This document shows positions 27,896 through 37,896 of a stretch of DNA of 46,564 bases, one piece after another. Each line of letters begins with the position of its first letter. The first letter of the stretch is position 1. This stretch comes from an uncultured Roseburia sp. (GTDB lineage Bacteria; Bacillota; Clostridia; Lachnospirales; Lachnospiraceae): the NCBI GenBank assembly GCA_945836255.1, contig CAMAKU010000003.1, positions 1 to 46,564 on the forward strand, read 5' to 3'. A program made the translations under genes and the position numbers. The notes under the pieces were generated by a model. That model was not told the DNA's origin. It worked only from the letters and a program-made list of their open reading frames with translations, and did not search any database.

Positions 27896-28741
27896 ATGGA
27901 CACGGAATCACTGAAGACATTTTTATCCCTATGTAACACCCGCAATTATACGCGTACGGCCGGCCAACTCTTTGTGGCACAATCCACAGTCACCAAGCGG
28001 ATCAACGATCTGGAAAAAGAATTACAGGTTCCCCTGTTCTTACGGAATAACCGCTCCGTTACACTGACACCGGAAGGTGAGCAGTTCTATGTCTATGCCC
28101 AGAAGATGATAGAATTGACCAACTCCTCTTTGTCTGAAATCAGTTCCCTTCGCAAATTCGACAACCAATATCGGATCGGTGCCGCGGACTCCATCTATGA
28201 CGGTCATCTGGCGCCTCTGATTCTCCAGCATCAGAAGCAGCACCCCCGGGATTCCATCAAAATTACGATTGGACTATCCAGCAACCTGCTGGAGCAATTG
28301 CAAGCCAACATCCTAGACATCGTATTCACATATCTGCCTCTGAACAAAGCCGACTACAAGTGTGACATCTTTCGTCAGGATCCCATGGTTCTTGTGACCA
28401 GTTACGAGAACACCCGCTATGTCGACGGTATCACGCAGCAACTTCTCATGCAGGAAAATTATCTTATGTGCAATTTTGCACTACAGGATGTGGGCCATTT
28501 TATCCGCAATCTGTTTCCCCGCTATCATTCATTTTCCGTAGAAATTGATGATTGTTCCAAGATTATTCCCTTTCTTATCGGGCAGAATAACTATACCTTT
28601 CTCCCGGAAGATATGGCAGCACCTTACATTCAGGACAAGCAATTGCGCGCGATTCCCCTTGCCGATTTCCAGACGCCCGTCATCAACAGTTATATCATTG
28701 GAAAAAAGGCAAAAATAAAACAATGGAATGAGGCTTTCTAG
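27896..28741 (+). CDS. LysR-family transcriptional regulator
   Basis: N-terminal wHTH: MDTESLKTFLSLCNTRNYTRTAGQLFVAQSTVTKRINDLEKELQVPLFLRNNRSVTLTPEG. Confidence 0.95.
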   Translation: MDTESLKTFLSLCNTRNYTRTAGQLFVAQSTVTKRINDLEKELQVPLFLRNNRSVTLTPEGEQFYVYAQKMIELTNSSLSEISSLRKFDNQYRIGAADSIYDGHLAPLILQHQKQHPRDSIKITIGLSSNLLEQLQANILDIVFTYLPLNKADYKCDIFRQDPMVLVTSYENTRYVDGITQQLLMQENYLMCNFALQDVGHFIRNLFPRYHSFSVEIDDCSKIIPFLIGQNNYTFLPEDMAAPYIQDKQLRAIPLADFQTPVINSYIIGKKAKIKQWNEAF

Positions 28742-28754
28742 CCACATTCCATTG
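28720..28754. terminator. Bidirectional hairpin between convergent lysR and lgt
   Basis: ACAATGGAATG...CATTCCATTGT 11-bp perfect stem overlapping the lysR stop. Confidence 0.6.
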
Positions 28755-28797
28755 TCTCAACATCCGTCTATCTATTGCTTATTGTTCCAGTCACGTC

Positions 28798-29667
28798 TCA
28801 GGCATTCTTTCGTTCTTTTCTATGGCGATAACCATAGACATACAATACCGCCGAAACAGCCATCATCACCAGAGCCAATGCCTGGGACACAGGAACCCCC
28901 GTCACCCACATCTTTAACTGGTCGGTACGCAGCCCCTCGATCCAGAATCTGCCCAATCCATAGAAAAACAGGTAATAATAAAACAATTCCCCGTCAAACT
29001 TTTTATGCTTCGTCCAAAGGAGCAGAAAAATCAAAATCGCCAGATTCCAGAGAGACTCATACAAAAACGTGGGATGCACCTGCACATAGGTCACACCATC
29101 CACCACACGGGCATGTGCCATCATCTCCTGGGTAATGTCATCCATGGAGCGCACAGCATTCAGCGGCAGTTCCATGGCAAACAGGTTGTCTGTGTATTGC
29201 CCGAAAGCCTCCCGGTTAAAAAAGTTACCCCAGCGTCCCAGAATCTGTCCCACCAGAAGTCCCGGAATTGCAATATCAGCAAAATGCAGAAATTTGATTT
29301 TCTTAATTCGGCACATAAGGTACGCCGTCAGAATTCCGGCCAGAACACCGCCATAGATGGCAAGTCCGCCCTCCCGAATATTAAAAATGCGCCACAGATC
29401 ATCCTTATAATAATCCCACGCAAACACCACATAATAAATACGTGCCCCCAAGACTGCAAAAATAATCGTAAACAGACAGATATCCAGACTGGCATCCGGA
29501 TTGGTCCCATCTGCTTTGGCACGGTACAAAATCAAGGAAACCCCCAGCAGCATCCCCAGCGCAATAATCACGCCGTAATATGCAATGGAAATACCAAAAA
29601 GGTCAATGCTCTTCCCCACATGCTCCAGATAAATATGTAGATTTGGAAAATTAATATCCATATTCAT
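28798..29667 (-). CDS. lgt: Prolipoprotein diacylglyceryl transferase
   Basis: GGLAIYGGVLAG, GRWGNFFNREAFG signature; start MNMDINFPNLHIYLEHVG. Confidence 0.96.
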   Translation of the reverse strand: MNMDINFPNLHIYLEHVGKSIDLFGISIAYYGVIIALGMLLGVSLILYRAKADGTNPDASLDICLFTIIFAVLGARIYYVVFAWDYYKDDLWRIFNIREGGLAIYGGVLAGILTAYLMCRIKKIKFLHFADIAIPGLLVGQILGRWGNFFNREAFGQYTDNLFAMELPLNAVRSMDDITQEMMAHARVVDGVTYVQVHPTFLYESLWNLAILIFLLLWTKHKKFDGELFYYYLFFYGLGRFWIEGLRTDQLKMWVTGVPVSQALALVMMAVSAVLYVYGYRHRKERKNA

Positions 29668-29770
29668 AAACAAATTCCTCAACTCTCCTGTCCGACCATC
29701 AACCGAACACATTGATTACACATCACTTACTGTATCACATTTGCCGTGATTAAAAAAGACATTTTGATAC

Positions 29771-29800
29771 AAAAACGGACCCGCCGCCCTGGGCAGGTCC
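29771..29800 (-). terminator. Terminator of the DUF1540 gene
   Basis: GGACCTGCCC..GCGGGTCC stem followed by GTTTTTG on the minus strand. Confidence 0.7.
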
Positions 29801-29853
29801 TGTTCATATTTCGTGAATTCAAACACGGCATCCGTGTATGTCCTGTACTATGA

Positions 29854-30159
29854 TTACATAGCAAAACTTGCACATTTCGTCTGGCCGGCACCCACGCTGT
29901 TGGCAATGTCAACGCTGCCCGCATCACAATTACGGTTCTTGTTGTAATGACAGTTCACCGCATCACATGTAATCTTGGTTGTGCCGTCCGGCTCACCTGA
30001 TGTGTTGCACGCGCAGCCGTCACGTCCCACTTCATAATTACCGCAATACGTCTCATCACTCTTTTGTGCCGACTTGCCTTCCACAGTAATTCCTGTTCTG
30101 CAGCACATCTTGTCCTTGTTATATCTGCATTCTGTTGCTTTGCAATCTAATTGTGTCAT
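29854..30159 (-). CDS. Cysteine-rich protein with two DUF1540 repeats
   Basis: CKATECRYNKDKMCCRTGITVEGKSAQKSDETYCGNY and CDAVNCHYNKNRNCDAGSVDIANSVGAGQTKCASF. Confidence 0.85.
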   Translation of the reverse strand: MTQLDCKATECRYNKDKMCCRTGITVEGKSAQKSDETYCGNYEVGRDGCACNTSGEPDGTTKITCDAVNCHYNKNRNCDAGSVDIANSVGAGQTKCASFAM

Positions 30160-30283
30160 ACGATACACTCCTTTCTGGTCGGTACCTTTCGCACCGCATC
30201 CCCACCGTTCATCAGAACGGTTCTATAGTAGTGTATCCATATCGCAAGCCAATATGCATTTGCCCCACTTTTGGAAAAAAATG

Positions 30284-31309
30284 TTAGAGAATCAACATAG
30301 CATCGCCAAAACTGAAGAAGCGATACTTCTGCCTGACTGCCTCCTCATACGCCGCCATCACATGCTCCCTGCCGGCCAATGCGCTGACCAGCATCACCAG
30401 CGTGGATTCCGGCAAATGAAAATTCGTAATCAATCCATCAATCACCTTGAACTCATAGCCGGGATAGATAAAAATATCCGTCCAGCCGCTTTTTGCCCGC
30501 AATGTGCCGTCCGCTTCTGCTGCTGACTCCAGCGTCCGCGTGCTGGTGGTTCCCACCGAAATGACACGATGTCCCCCCGCTCTCGCCTGATTGATCTGCG
30601 TCGCGGCTTCCTCCGAAATCTGGAAAAACTCCGAGTGCATATGATGATCCTGTACATTCTCTACCTTGACCGGACGGAAAGTTCCCAGTCCCACATGTAG
30701 GGTAACCTCAGCGATGGTCACCCCCATCTGGCGGATTTCCTGTAGCAGTTCCTCCGTAAAATGTAGCCCCGCCGTAGGTGCTGCCGCAGAGCCATCATAC
30801 TTGGCGTAGACCGTCTGATAGCGGTTCTTGTCCTTTAGTTCATGCGTGATATAGGGTGGCAACGGCATCTGTCCCAATTGATCTAAAATCTCTTCAAAGA
30901 TGCCTTCATAGGAAAATTGAATCAACCGGTTGCCTTCATCAACAATGTCAATAACCTCGCCCCGCAACAGACCGCCGCCAAAACACAGACGGGTACCGAT
31001 CTTCGCCTTTTTCCCCGGCTTGACCAATGTCTCCCACACATCGTCGCTTCTGCGCTTTAACAACAGAATTTCAATCTTTCCGCCTGTTTCTTCACGCTCT
31101 CCGTACAGACGTGCCGGAATCACTTTGGTGTTGTTAATCACCAGACAATCCCCCGGTTGTAAGTACTCCTTGATATCGTAAAAATGGCGATGGGTCACAT
31201 CGCCACTTTCTTTATCCAGTACCATTAGTCGGGAATTGGAACGCTTCTCCAGCGGATCCTGTGCAATCAGTTCCTCCGGCAGGTCATAATAAAAATCTTT
31301 TACATCCAT
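30284..31309 (-). CDS. queA: S-adenosylmethionine:tRNA ribosyltransferase-isomerase
   Basis: [69 protein letters not shown]. Confidence 0.97.
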   Translation of the reverse strand: MDVKDFYYDLPEELIAQDPLEKRSNSRLMVLDKESGDVTHRHFYDIKEYLQPGDCLVINNTKVIPARLYGEREETGGKIEILLLKRRSDDVWETLVKPGKKAKIGTRLCFGGGLLRGEVIDIVDEGNRLIQFSYEGIFEEILDQLGQMPLPPYITHELKDKNRYQTVYAKYDGSAAAPTAGLHFTEELLQEIRQMGVTIAEVTLHVGLGTFRPVKVENVQDHHMHSEFFQISEEAATQINQARAGGHRVISVGTTSTRTLESAAEADGTLRAKSGWTDIFIYPGYEFKVIDGLITNFHLPESTLVMLVSALAGREHVMAAYEEAVRQKYRFFSFGDAMLIL

Positions 31310-31325
31310 TCGATACTACCTTATC

Positions 31326-33743
31326 TTACTTTCTTAATTCGATTCCCATGCCATCCAGTGCCTTTAAGATCCGGTTCATCGCCCCTTTGATGTCTTCCTC
31401 TTCCAGGTTCTTATCCTTGGCACGGAAGGTCAGGGAGTATGCCACTGACTTAAAGCCTTTGACAATCTGGTTGCCCTCGTATAAGTCAAACAGTTCATAA
31501 GACTCCAGATAAGCGCCACCCTTCTGGTCAAAGACAGCCTCGATATCTCCCACAAGGATCCCCCTCGGAACCACCATGCTGATATCTCTCGTCGCAGCCG
31601 GGAATCGTGCAATCCCCTCATACTTCTTATCAAAGGAGGCCATTTCTACCAGATACGGCATATCAAGCACTGCAATGTAGACCCGTTCCTTGATGTCATA
31701 GTTGGCACAAACCATGGGGTGTACCTCACCCAGATAGCCAATGACCTTGCCTGCATATACGATATTCGCCTGACGTCCCGGATGCAGGAAGTTCTTGCCA
31801 GCCTGTGGATCATAATGTAATTTGTCATTCATGCCCAACTGAGATGCAATCTCTTCCACCACGCCTTTCATGGTAAAGAAATCTCCGTCCCCATACATGC
31901 CAAGGGTCAACTGCATCCGCTCCTCTGGCAACTCGGTCAAAGGTAACTGTTTGGGCAGATAGATATTGCCCATCTCAAACAGGCGCACATCCTTATTTCT
32001 GCGGTTGGCATTGGTGGCTAATGAAGTCAGCATTCCATCCAGTGGCAGGGTACGCATGATACTGAAATCCTCACCCAGGGGATTGGAGATCACCACGGTC
32101 TGACGCAGAGGATCGTCCGCATCCAACAGCAATTTGTCAAATACCTTCGGGCTCTCGAAGGAATAGGTCATACCCTGAGAGAAACCACAGAACTGTGCCA
32201 CATTTCGTACAATCTTCTCAATCTTTAATTTATCGGACAATCTTCCTGTGGTGGCCTCTCCGCTGGGAAGCGACGTAGGAATCTTATCATAGCCATAGAA
32301 TCTTGCCACTTCCTCTGCCAGATCCGCATAACTTTCCAGATCCTGTCTCCATGACGGAATCAGGACTTCATTGGAGACCTCATCGTACCCCAGATCCAGA
32401 CGTCTGAAATACGTAAGCATATCCTCCGCCGGAATGGACGTGCCCAGCATATGATTGTATTTATCCGGTTCAAAGGGCAGTCTTCTGCCTTCCATAGGCT
32501 CATCGTAAATGTCGACTACGCCTCCCACGACCTCACCGGCCCCCAGTTCTTCCACCAACTGACAGGCACGGTTCATCGCTTCAATCGCATTATTCGGATC
32601 CAGTCCCTTTTCAAATTTGCCGGAGGCATCCGTACGCAATCCTACCTTTTTGGAAGAAAGACGGATATTGGTGCCGTCAAAGCAAGCCGCCTCAAACAGC
32701 ATCGTTGTCACATTGTCCGTAATCATGGAATTCTCACCACCCATGATACCGGCAATACCCACTGCTTTTTTGCCATCACAGATCATCAGCACACTCTCAT
32801 CCACCCGGCGCTCCTGCCCATCCAACGTCACAAACGTCTCTCCCGGATTGGCGCGGCGAACCACAATCTGATGATCCTCTATGGTATCCAAATCATAGGC
32901 ATGCATAGGCTGACCGTACTCTTCCATGACGTAGTTCGTAATATCCACAATATTGTTGATGGGTCGAATCCCCTGGGCACGCAGACGTTCCTGCATCCAC
33001 TTCGGTGACGGCGCAATCTTGATATTTTTGACCACTCTGGCTGTATAACGGCGACAGAGATCCTTTGCGTCGACGCGCACCTTGATATATTGATTCACAT
33101 CCTCATCGTTGCCTGTCTCGGTAACCACAGGCGGCACGAATTCCTTCTGGAAGGTTGCTGCCGCTTCTCTGGCAAGGCCAAGTACAGCAAAACAATCTAC
33201 ACGGTTCGAAGTAATCTCATACTCCACCACCGCGTCATCCAAGCCCAGCACCTTAACGGCATTATCTCCCACCGTTACGGATTCATCAAAAATATAGATA
33301 CCATTCTCCGGTGCTTCCGGGAACATATCACGGTTGGAACCCAGTTCCTCAATGGAACACATCATACCGTAGGATTCCACACCACGTAATTTTCCTTTTT
33401 TAATCTTGATACCGCCCTCGGTCTTGCTGCCATCATGACCACCGGCAACACGTCCGCCATCCAGCACCACCGGAACCTTTGCCCCCTCAAAGACATTGGG
33501 TGCGCCGGTAACAATCTGAATCGTCTCGCTGCCCACATCTACCTGACAAATCACCAGTTTATCTGCATCGGGATGCGGCGCAATCTCCTTAATCTGTCCA
33601 ACAACAATCTGATCCAGATCGGCATCCATACAATCATAATATTCCACCTTGGAGCCGGACAACGTCATAGCATCCGCAAATGTCTGTGGCGAAACCTCAA
33701 GCCCCGGTACTAAATCCTTAATCCATTTTAACGAAGTCTTCAT
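31326..33743 (-). CDS. pheT: Phenylalanyl-tRNA synthetase beta subunit
   Basis: 805 aa; tRNA-binding domain, B3/B4, B5, ferredoxin-like C terminus; downstream of pheS. Confidence 0.97.
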   Translation of the reverse strand: MKTSLKWIKDLVPGLEVSPQTFADAMTLSGSKVEYYDCMDADLDQIVVGQIKEIAPHPDADKLVICQVDVGSETIQIVTGAPNVFEGAKVPVVLDGGRVAGGHDGSKTEGGIKIKKGKLRGVESYGMMCSIEELGSNRDMFPEAPENGIYIFDESVTVGDNAVKVLGLDDAVVEYEITSNRVDCFAVLGLAREAAATFQKEFVPPVVTETGNDEDVNQYIKVRVDAKDLCRRYTARVVKNIKIAPSPKWMQERLRAQGIRPINNIVDITNYVMEEYGQPMHAYDLDTIEDHQIVVRRANPGETFVTLDGQERRVDESVLMICDGKKAVGIAGIMGGENSMITDNVTTMLFEAACFDGTNIRLSSKKVGLRTDASGKFEKGLDPNNAIEAMNRACQLVEELGAGEVVGGVVDIYDEPMEGRRLPFEPDKYNHMLGTSIPAEDMLTYFRRLDLGYDEVSNEVLIPSWRQDLESYADLAEEVARFYGYDKIPTSLPSGEATTGRLSDKLKIEKIVRNVAQFCGFSQGMTYSFESPKVFDKLLLDADDPLRQTVVISNPLGEDFSIMRTLPLDGMLTSLATNANRRNKDVRLFEMGNIYLPKQLPLTELPEERMQLTLGMYGDGDFFTMKGVVEEIASQLGMNDKLHYDPQAGKNFLHPGRQANIVYAGKVIGYLGEVHPMVCANYDIKERVYIAVLDMPYLVEMASFDKKYEGIARFPAATRDISMVVPRGILVGDIEAVFDQKGGAYLESYELFDLYEGNQIVKGFKSVAYSLTFRAKDKNLEEEDIKGAMNRILKALDGMGIELRK

Positions 33744-33764
33744 GCTATTTCTTCCTCCTACTCC

Positions 33765-34784
33765 TTAGAACTGTTTCAAGAAACGATCATCATTCTCATA
33801 CAACAGCCGCATATCATCAATTTCATACTTCAACAAAGTAATGCGTTCCAGGCCAAGACCAAAGGCAAAGCCCTGATACTCATCAGGATCAATTCCGCTC
33901 ATCCGCAGTACCTTCGGATGTACCATACCGCAACCCAGGATCTCAATCCATCCCTCACCTTTGCAGAAGCGACAGCCCTTACCGCCACACTTAAAGCAGG
34001 AGACATCCATCTCTGCACTGGGCTCCGTAAACGGGAAATGATGGGGGCGGAATTTCACTTTGGTGTCCGCGCCAAACAACTGCTTGACAAATTCCTCCAG
34101 CGTACCTTTCAGATCGGCAAAGGTAATGTTCTTATCAATCACCATCCCCTCAATCTGATGGAACGACGGTGAATGGGTGGCATCCACCTCATCGGAACGG
34201 AACACACGTCCCGGCGCGATCATACGGATGGGCAGCTTGCCTTTTTCCATCACACGCACCTGTACCGGTGACGTCTGCGTACGCAGCAAAATGTCCTTGT
34301 TAATATAGAAGGTATCCTGTTCATCCTTTGCGGGATGATTTGCAGGGATATTCAGTGCCTCAAAATTGTAGTAATCGTACTCTACTTCCGGGCCCTCAAC
34401 CACCTCATACCCCATACCAACGAAGATGTCTTCCACTTCCTCCAGCACATTGGTATTGGGATGCAGATGACCGATTCTGGCCTTCTTTGCCGGCAACGTC
34501 ACATCGATTACCTCTGTCTTCAGACGGCGCTCCAATTCCGCCTGCTCCAATTTTTCCTTGGCTTCGTTCAACTTTTCCTCGATGGCCGCTCTGGTCTCAT
34601 TCACCAACTGACCAACGGCCGGACGATCCTCGGGCTTGACATCTTTCATGGACTTGAGGACAGCTGTCAACTCACCTTTCTTCCCCAGAATCGCCACGCG
34701 GACATCATTCAGAGATGACATCTCCTCTGCCGCATCGATCTGTTCCATCGCTTTTTTTGTGATTTCCTGAAGTTTCTCTTTCAT
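33765..34784 (-). CDS. pheS: Phenylalanyl-tRNA synthetase alpha subunit
   Basis: [58 protein letters not shown]. Confidence 0.98.
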   Translation of the reverse strand: MKEKLQEITKKAMEQIDAAEEMSSLNDVRVAILGKKGELTAVLKSMKDVKPEDRPAVGQLVNETRAAIEEKLNEAKEKLEQAELERRLKTEVIDVTLPAKKARIGHLHPNTNVLEEVEDIFVGMGYEVVEGPEVEYDYYNFEALNIPANHPAKDEQDTFYINKDILLRTQTSPVQVRVMEKGKLPIRMIAPGRVFRSDEVDATHSPSFHQIEGMVIDKNITFADLKGTLEEFVKQLFGADTKVKFRPHHFPFTEPSAEMDVSCFKCGGKGCRFCKGEGWIEILGCGMVHPKVLRMSGIDPDEYQGFAFGLGLERITLLKYEIDDMRLLYENDDRFLKQF

Positions 34785-34800
34785 ATAGATTCTCCTTTAC

Positions 34801-35030
34801 AAAATAAAAAACTCCGCCCCGATAGGGACGAAGTTACTCCGCGTTACCACCCTGATTTCAGATTGCTCTGACACTCATATGCGTAACGTGCACTACCCGT
34901 CATGACCTACTATCACTTCTGCCATGCAGCTCCTGCGTGAAATTCACATGCTACCTTACCTTGGAATGACTTCCAGCCAATGATCCTTCCTCTCTGCAAA
35001 AAAGTATAGCCTGCTACTGTGCGCATTCAA
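34801..35030 (-). ncRNA. T-box leader (predicted Phe/UUC specifier) of pheST
   Basis: Minus strand has T-box AGGGTGGTAACGCGG (34839-34853) and terminator ACTTCGTCCCTATCGGGGCGGAGTTTTTTATTTT; upstream GTGAATTTCACGC contains a UUC codon in a plausible specifier loop. Confidence 0.93.
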
Positions 35031-35072
35031 AGCCTTTAACATCTGACATTCTAGCACAGCATCTGCCAAACA

Positions 35073-35963
35073 TCAAGATTTTTTTCTGTCCCGCAGTGCT
35101 TTGTATTTATCGCTGATAACTTCTTTTTTCTTTTTCATCCAACTGCCAAACACCTGCATGAAGAAAACATTGGCCTCTGCACACATAAACATAATGAACA
35201 TACACGAATAAATCCAGAACATCATCAACACAATGGTGGACATGCTTCCATAGATGGAAAATCCATCATAAAAATTCACATACAGAGATAACAGCATGGA
35301 AAAAACATACCAGATCAGCGCACAGATCACTGCCCCCGGAATCTGCGTATATGCTTTGATTTTCTTATTGGGAAGCACGGTAAACAGCCACACAAACAAT
35401 GCGGTCAGTACCGCAAAGACCAACAGCCCTCGGATTAAGGGACGAATACTGACGATTGCCACCAAAATCCCCAGCACGCCAAGTGCCTGATCCAGCAGAC
35501 CCTGGATATACTCGGTAAATACCATCAGAATCAGCACCAGTATAATGGCAAAGATAAAAACGATGGTATAAACTACCGACCAGAACCGCACCACCAGCCA
35601 GTTACGCGTCTCCTCGATTCCATTTAACACGTTCAGCCCCGCTGTCATATATTGCAGGGCCTTTCCGGCTGCCCACAGCGCTACGATAGCGGTGATGGAG
35701 ATAATCCCCACAGAGCGGGAATACACTTCATTTAAAATGGGCTGTAATATGGGCTCGATGTAATTGGGCATGGCCCGACACAGTAAATCCGTCACATACT
35801 CCTGGGAGATGGGTGTATATTGCAGCAATGAGGTAAATACCATCAAAAACGGAATCGCCGACATCAAAATAAAAAACGCCGCCTGTGCCGCGAATGCACC
35901 GATATTATCTCTTTTACATTTATCCAGATAGGTCTTGCCGTAACCAGCGATCATCCAAATCAT
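35073..35963 (-). CDS. YihY/virulence factor BrkB family membrane protein
   Basis: Multi-TM; DNIGAFAAQAAFFILMSAIPFLMVFTSLLQY and IPGAVICALIWYVFSMLLSLYVNFYDGFSIYGSMSTIVLMMFWIYSC. Confidence 0.92.
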   Translation of the reverse strand: MIWMIAGYGKTYLDKCKRDNIGAFAAQAAFFILMSAIPFLMVFTSLLQYTPISQEYVTDLLCRAMPNYIEPILQPILNEVYSRSVGIISITAIVALWAAGKALQYMTAGLNVLNGIEETRNWLVVRFWSVVYTIVFIFAIILVLILMVFTEYIQGLLDQALGVLGILVAIVSIRPLIRGLLVFAVLTALFVWLFTVLPNKKIKAYTQIPGAVICALIWYVFSMLLSLYVNFYDGFSIYGSMSTIVLMMFWIYSCMFIMFMCAEANVFFMQVFGSWMKKKKEVISDKYKALRDRKKS

Positions 35964-35996
35964 CGTATCGTTCCTTTCATTCCTCCGTCCCCGGAA

Positions 35997-37460
35997 TCAT
36001 TCTTCCCACGAGGCCAGCGTTGTATTTTTATAAAAATAGGACAGAATATCCTGATAATTGTAACCCAGAGCAGCCAGCGCTTTTGCACCATTCTGGCTCA
36101 TACCCACACCATGTCCATAACCGCCGCCATACACCACAAAAGCACCATCCGTCTGCTTCTGAACCGAGATGGCTGCACTGGGAAGACTATTGACTTGCGC
36201 CACAACCTCATTGTTTTGTAACTGTAAGGAACCGGCAAGGCTGCCCAAAACCTCACGGATATGAAGTTGGTCGCATATCGTCACGGTCCCGGTTTCGCAA
36301 ACCAGATCCATCGTCATCACCGCACCACCGGCATTCCGTTGCCGGACAACAAGATCACAGATGCCTCCGAAAGCCTCCTCTGCATTCAGGGATGTATCTG
36401 TGATTTTCTTTTTCATTTTCTTACTACATTCAATATCTTCCCCGGAAGCAAGCAGTGCCTGTAACCGGGTACGAAGCACTTCCATATTACCATTATCATC
36501 GGACAATTGCACTGTCCATCGGAAATATCGTTCTGAAGATTCGTAGGCGCTCTCATCCGGCGAGCGCAAATATGTATCAAAATCACATGGCGAATGTTCC
36601 ATTCCTATGTAAAACGAGGTAAAAATATCGGTATCCATATGCTCTCCGAAAATCGTTCCATCCTGTGCATAACCACAGGACGTGGAATAATACAACGCAT
36701 CAATGACACCGTCTGCCCCTGTCAGAATCTGCCCTGCCGTATCCGCCACTGCCTGGTTCGTCTCCTGCGACTCTCCCGTCTGATTATACACCTGAAAGGA
36801 AACCGTATCATCCATCTGTGCATTGACCTCCGGGTAAGCGTAGGTATTGCTGTGTCCATACGCATAGGTACGGGCACACACCGCCTGCGCTTTGAGGGCT
36901 TCCGCCCCATAGGTACGGGGCATCTCACTGGGTACCACGCGCTTGAGATAATACTCAATAGGAATCTCATTGACCACGACAATGCCCTCTTGTGTGGTAC
37001 AAAGTTCCAGCGTTCCCTCATAGCCATTGCTGATCTGTCCATTCTCATTTTGGAGATACAATTCACCGCCCTGTGCCGCCACGATACGCACATTGCCTGA
37101 CTCGCGACACTGTGCATCGGCAATCTGATATACTTCATTGGCCCCAAAGGCGCTGGTCAGATTGCCGGTGGTCACAGACATCCCGCCATCTCCATAGACG
37201 CACACCGCACCCCGGTAAATATTCTGATCACTGTCCATCAGCACCACACGGATATCCTGTGAATACGGCAAAGTCACCGGCTCCACCACCTCTTCCTCCG
37301 CAGCAGGCGTCTCCGGCAGATTCATCTGTGACAATAACTGGCGCAAGCCCACAATCCGTCCCTGCACATACAGAATCAGAAGGATCAGTCCCACGCAAAG
37401 CAAGGTCACCAGCACAAGTATTCGATTGTTTTTTGGTCTGCGAAAGGTATATCTGCCCAA
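35997..37460 (-). CDS. SpoIID/LytB domain protein
   Basis: IPIEYYLKRVVPSEMPRTYGAEALKAQAVCARTYA; C-terminal GGGYGHGVGMSQNGAKALAALGYNYQDILSYFYKNT. Start uncertain: TTG 37460 preferred because ORF-track ATG 37526 lies inside a terminator hairpin. Confidence 0.88.
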   Translation of the reverse strand: MGRYTFRRPKNNRILVLVTLLCVGLILLILYVQGRIVGLRQLLSQMNLPETPAAEEEVVEPVTLPYSQDIRVVLMDSDQNIYRGAVCVYGDGGMSVTTGNLTSAFGANEVYQIADAQCRESGNVRIVAAQGGELYLQNENGQISNGYEGTLELCTTQEGIVVVNEIPIEYYLKRVVPSEMPRTYGAEALKAQAVCARTYAYGHSNTYAYPEVNAQMDDTVSFQVYNQTGESQETNQAVADTAGQILTGADGVIDALYYSTSCGYAQDGTIFGEHMDTDIFTSFYIGMEHSPCDFDTYLRSPDESAYESSERYFRWTVQLSDDNGNMEVLRTRLQALLASGEDIECSKKMKKKITDTSLNAEEAFGGICDLVVRQRNAGGAVMTMDLVCETGTVTICDQLHIREVLGSLAGSLQLQNNEVVAQVNSLPSAAISVQKQTDGAFVVYGGGYGHGVGMSQNGAKALAALGYNYQDILSYFYKNTTLASWEE

Positions 37461-37500
37461 CTCACTGCCCCATTCTTTTGATCTGATTGACGCTATACGG

Positions 37501-37531
37501 TAAAGAAAGGAAGCTGCCACCGGCAACTTCC
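37501..37531 (-). terminator. Terminator downstream of the 6S-like RNA
   Basis: GGAAGTTGCC-GGT-GGCAGCTTCC then TTTCTTTA on the minus strand. Confidence 0.75.
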
Positions 37532-37565
37532 TTTGCTTATGTGTACCTCATCATAATCTTTAAGT

Positions 37566-37753
37566 ATCCCCAAAATGCCGGGCCTGATATTTTGACTCCT
37601 AGCAAAGCTAGGTGGGTGACCGCAATCTGCCTTCTGCCTTCCACTGCAAACGGAGGCCTGACATCCAACAGACAATATAAGAATCCCATAAAAGTAAATG
37701 TAGGTTCAAAACAACAGGTTGAATCGCACATTTCAGGTTATGAATTAAATTCT
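37566..37753 (-). ncRNA. ssrS: 6S RNA (SsrS-like)
   Basis: Minus strand: TATAAT (37760-37765) upstream; closing-stem halves CCTGAAATG and CATTTTGGGG can pair; inner CACCCACCTAGC-TTT-GCTAGGAGTCAAAAT hairpin resembles 6S; length ~185 nt; only spurious short ORFs cover it. Confidence 0.65.
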
Positions 37754-37896
37754 AAAGTTATTATATGATATTCAGACGCAAAATACCATAGCAAATTATG
37801 GTTTTTTATTTTTGCAGCAAATCCCCCTGTGCAACTTGTTTTTATTGATAAAACATGATAATATGGATAATTATACGCAAAAAGGAGGTAAACATT

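Noticed and set aside
37493-37731. Two short minus-strand ORFs (60 and 64 aa)
   Set aside because: They translate a 6S-like RNA and its terminator; no RBS or coding character.
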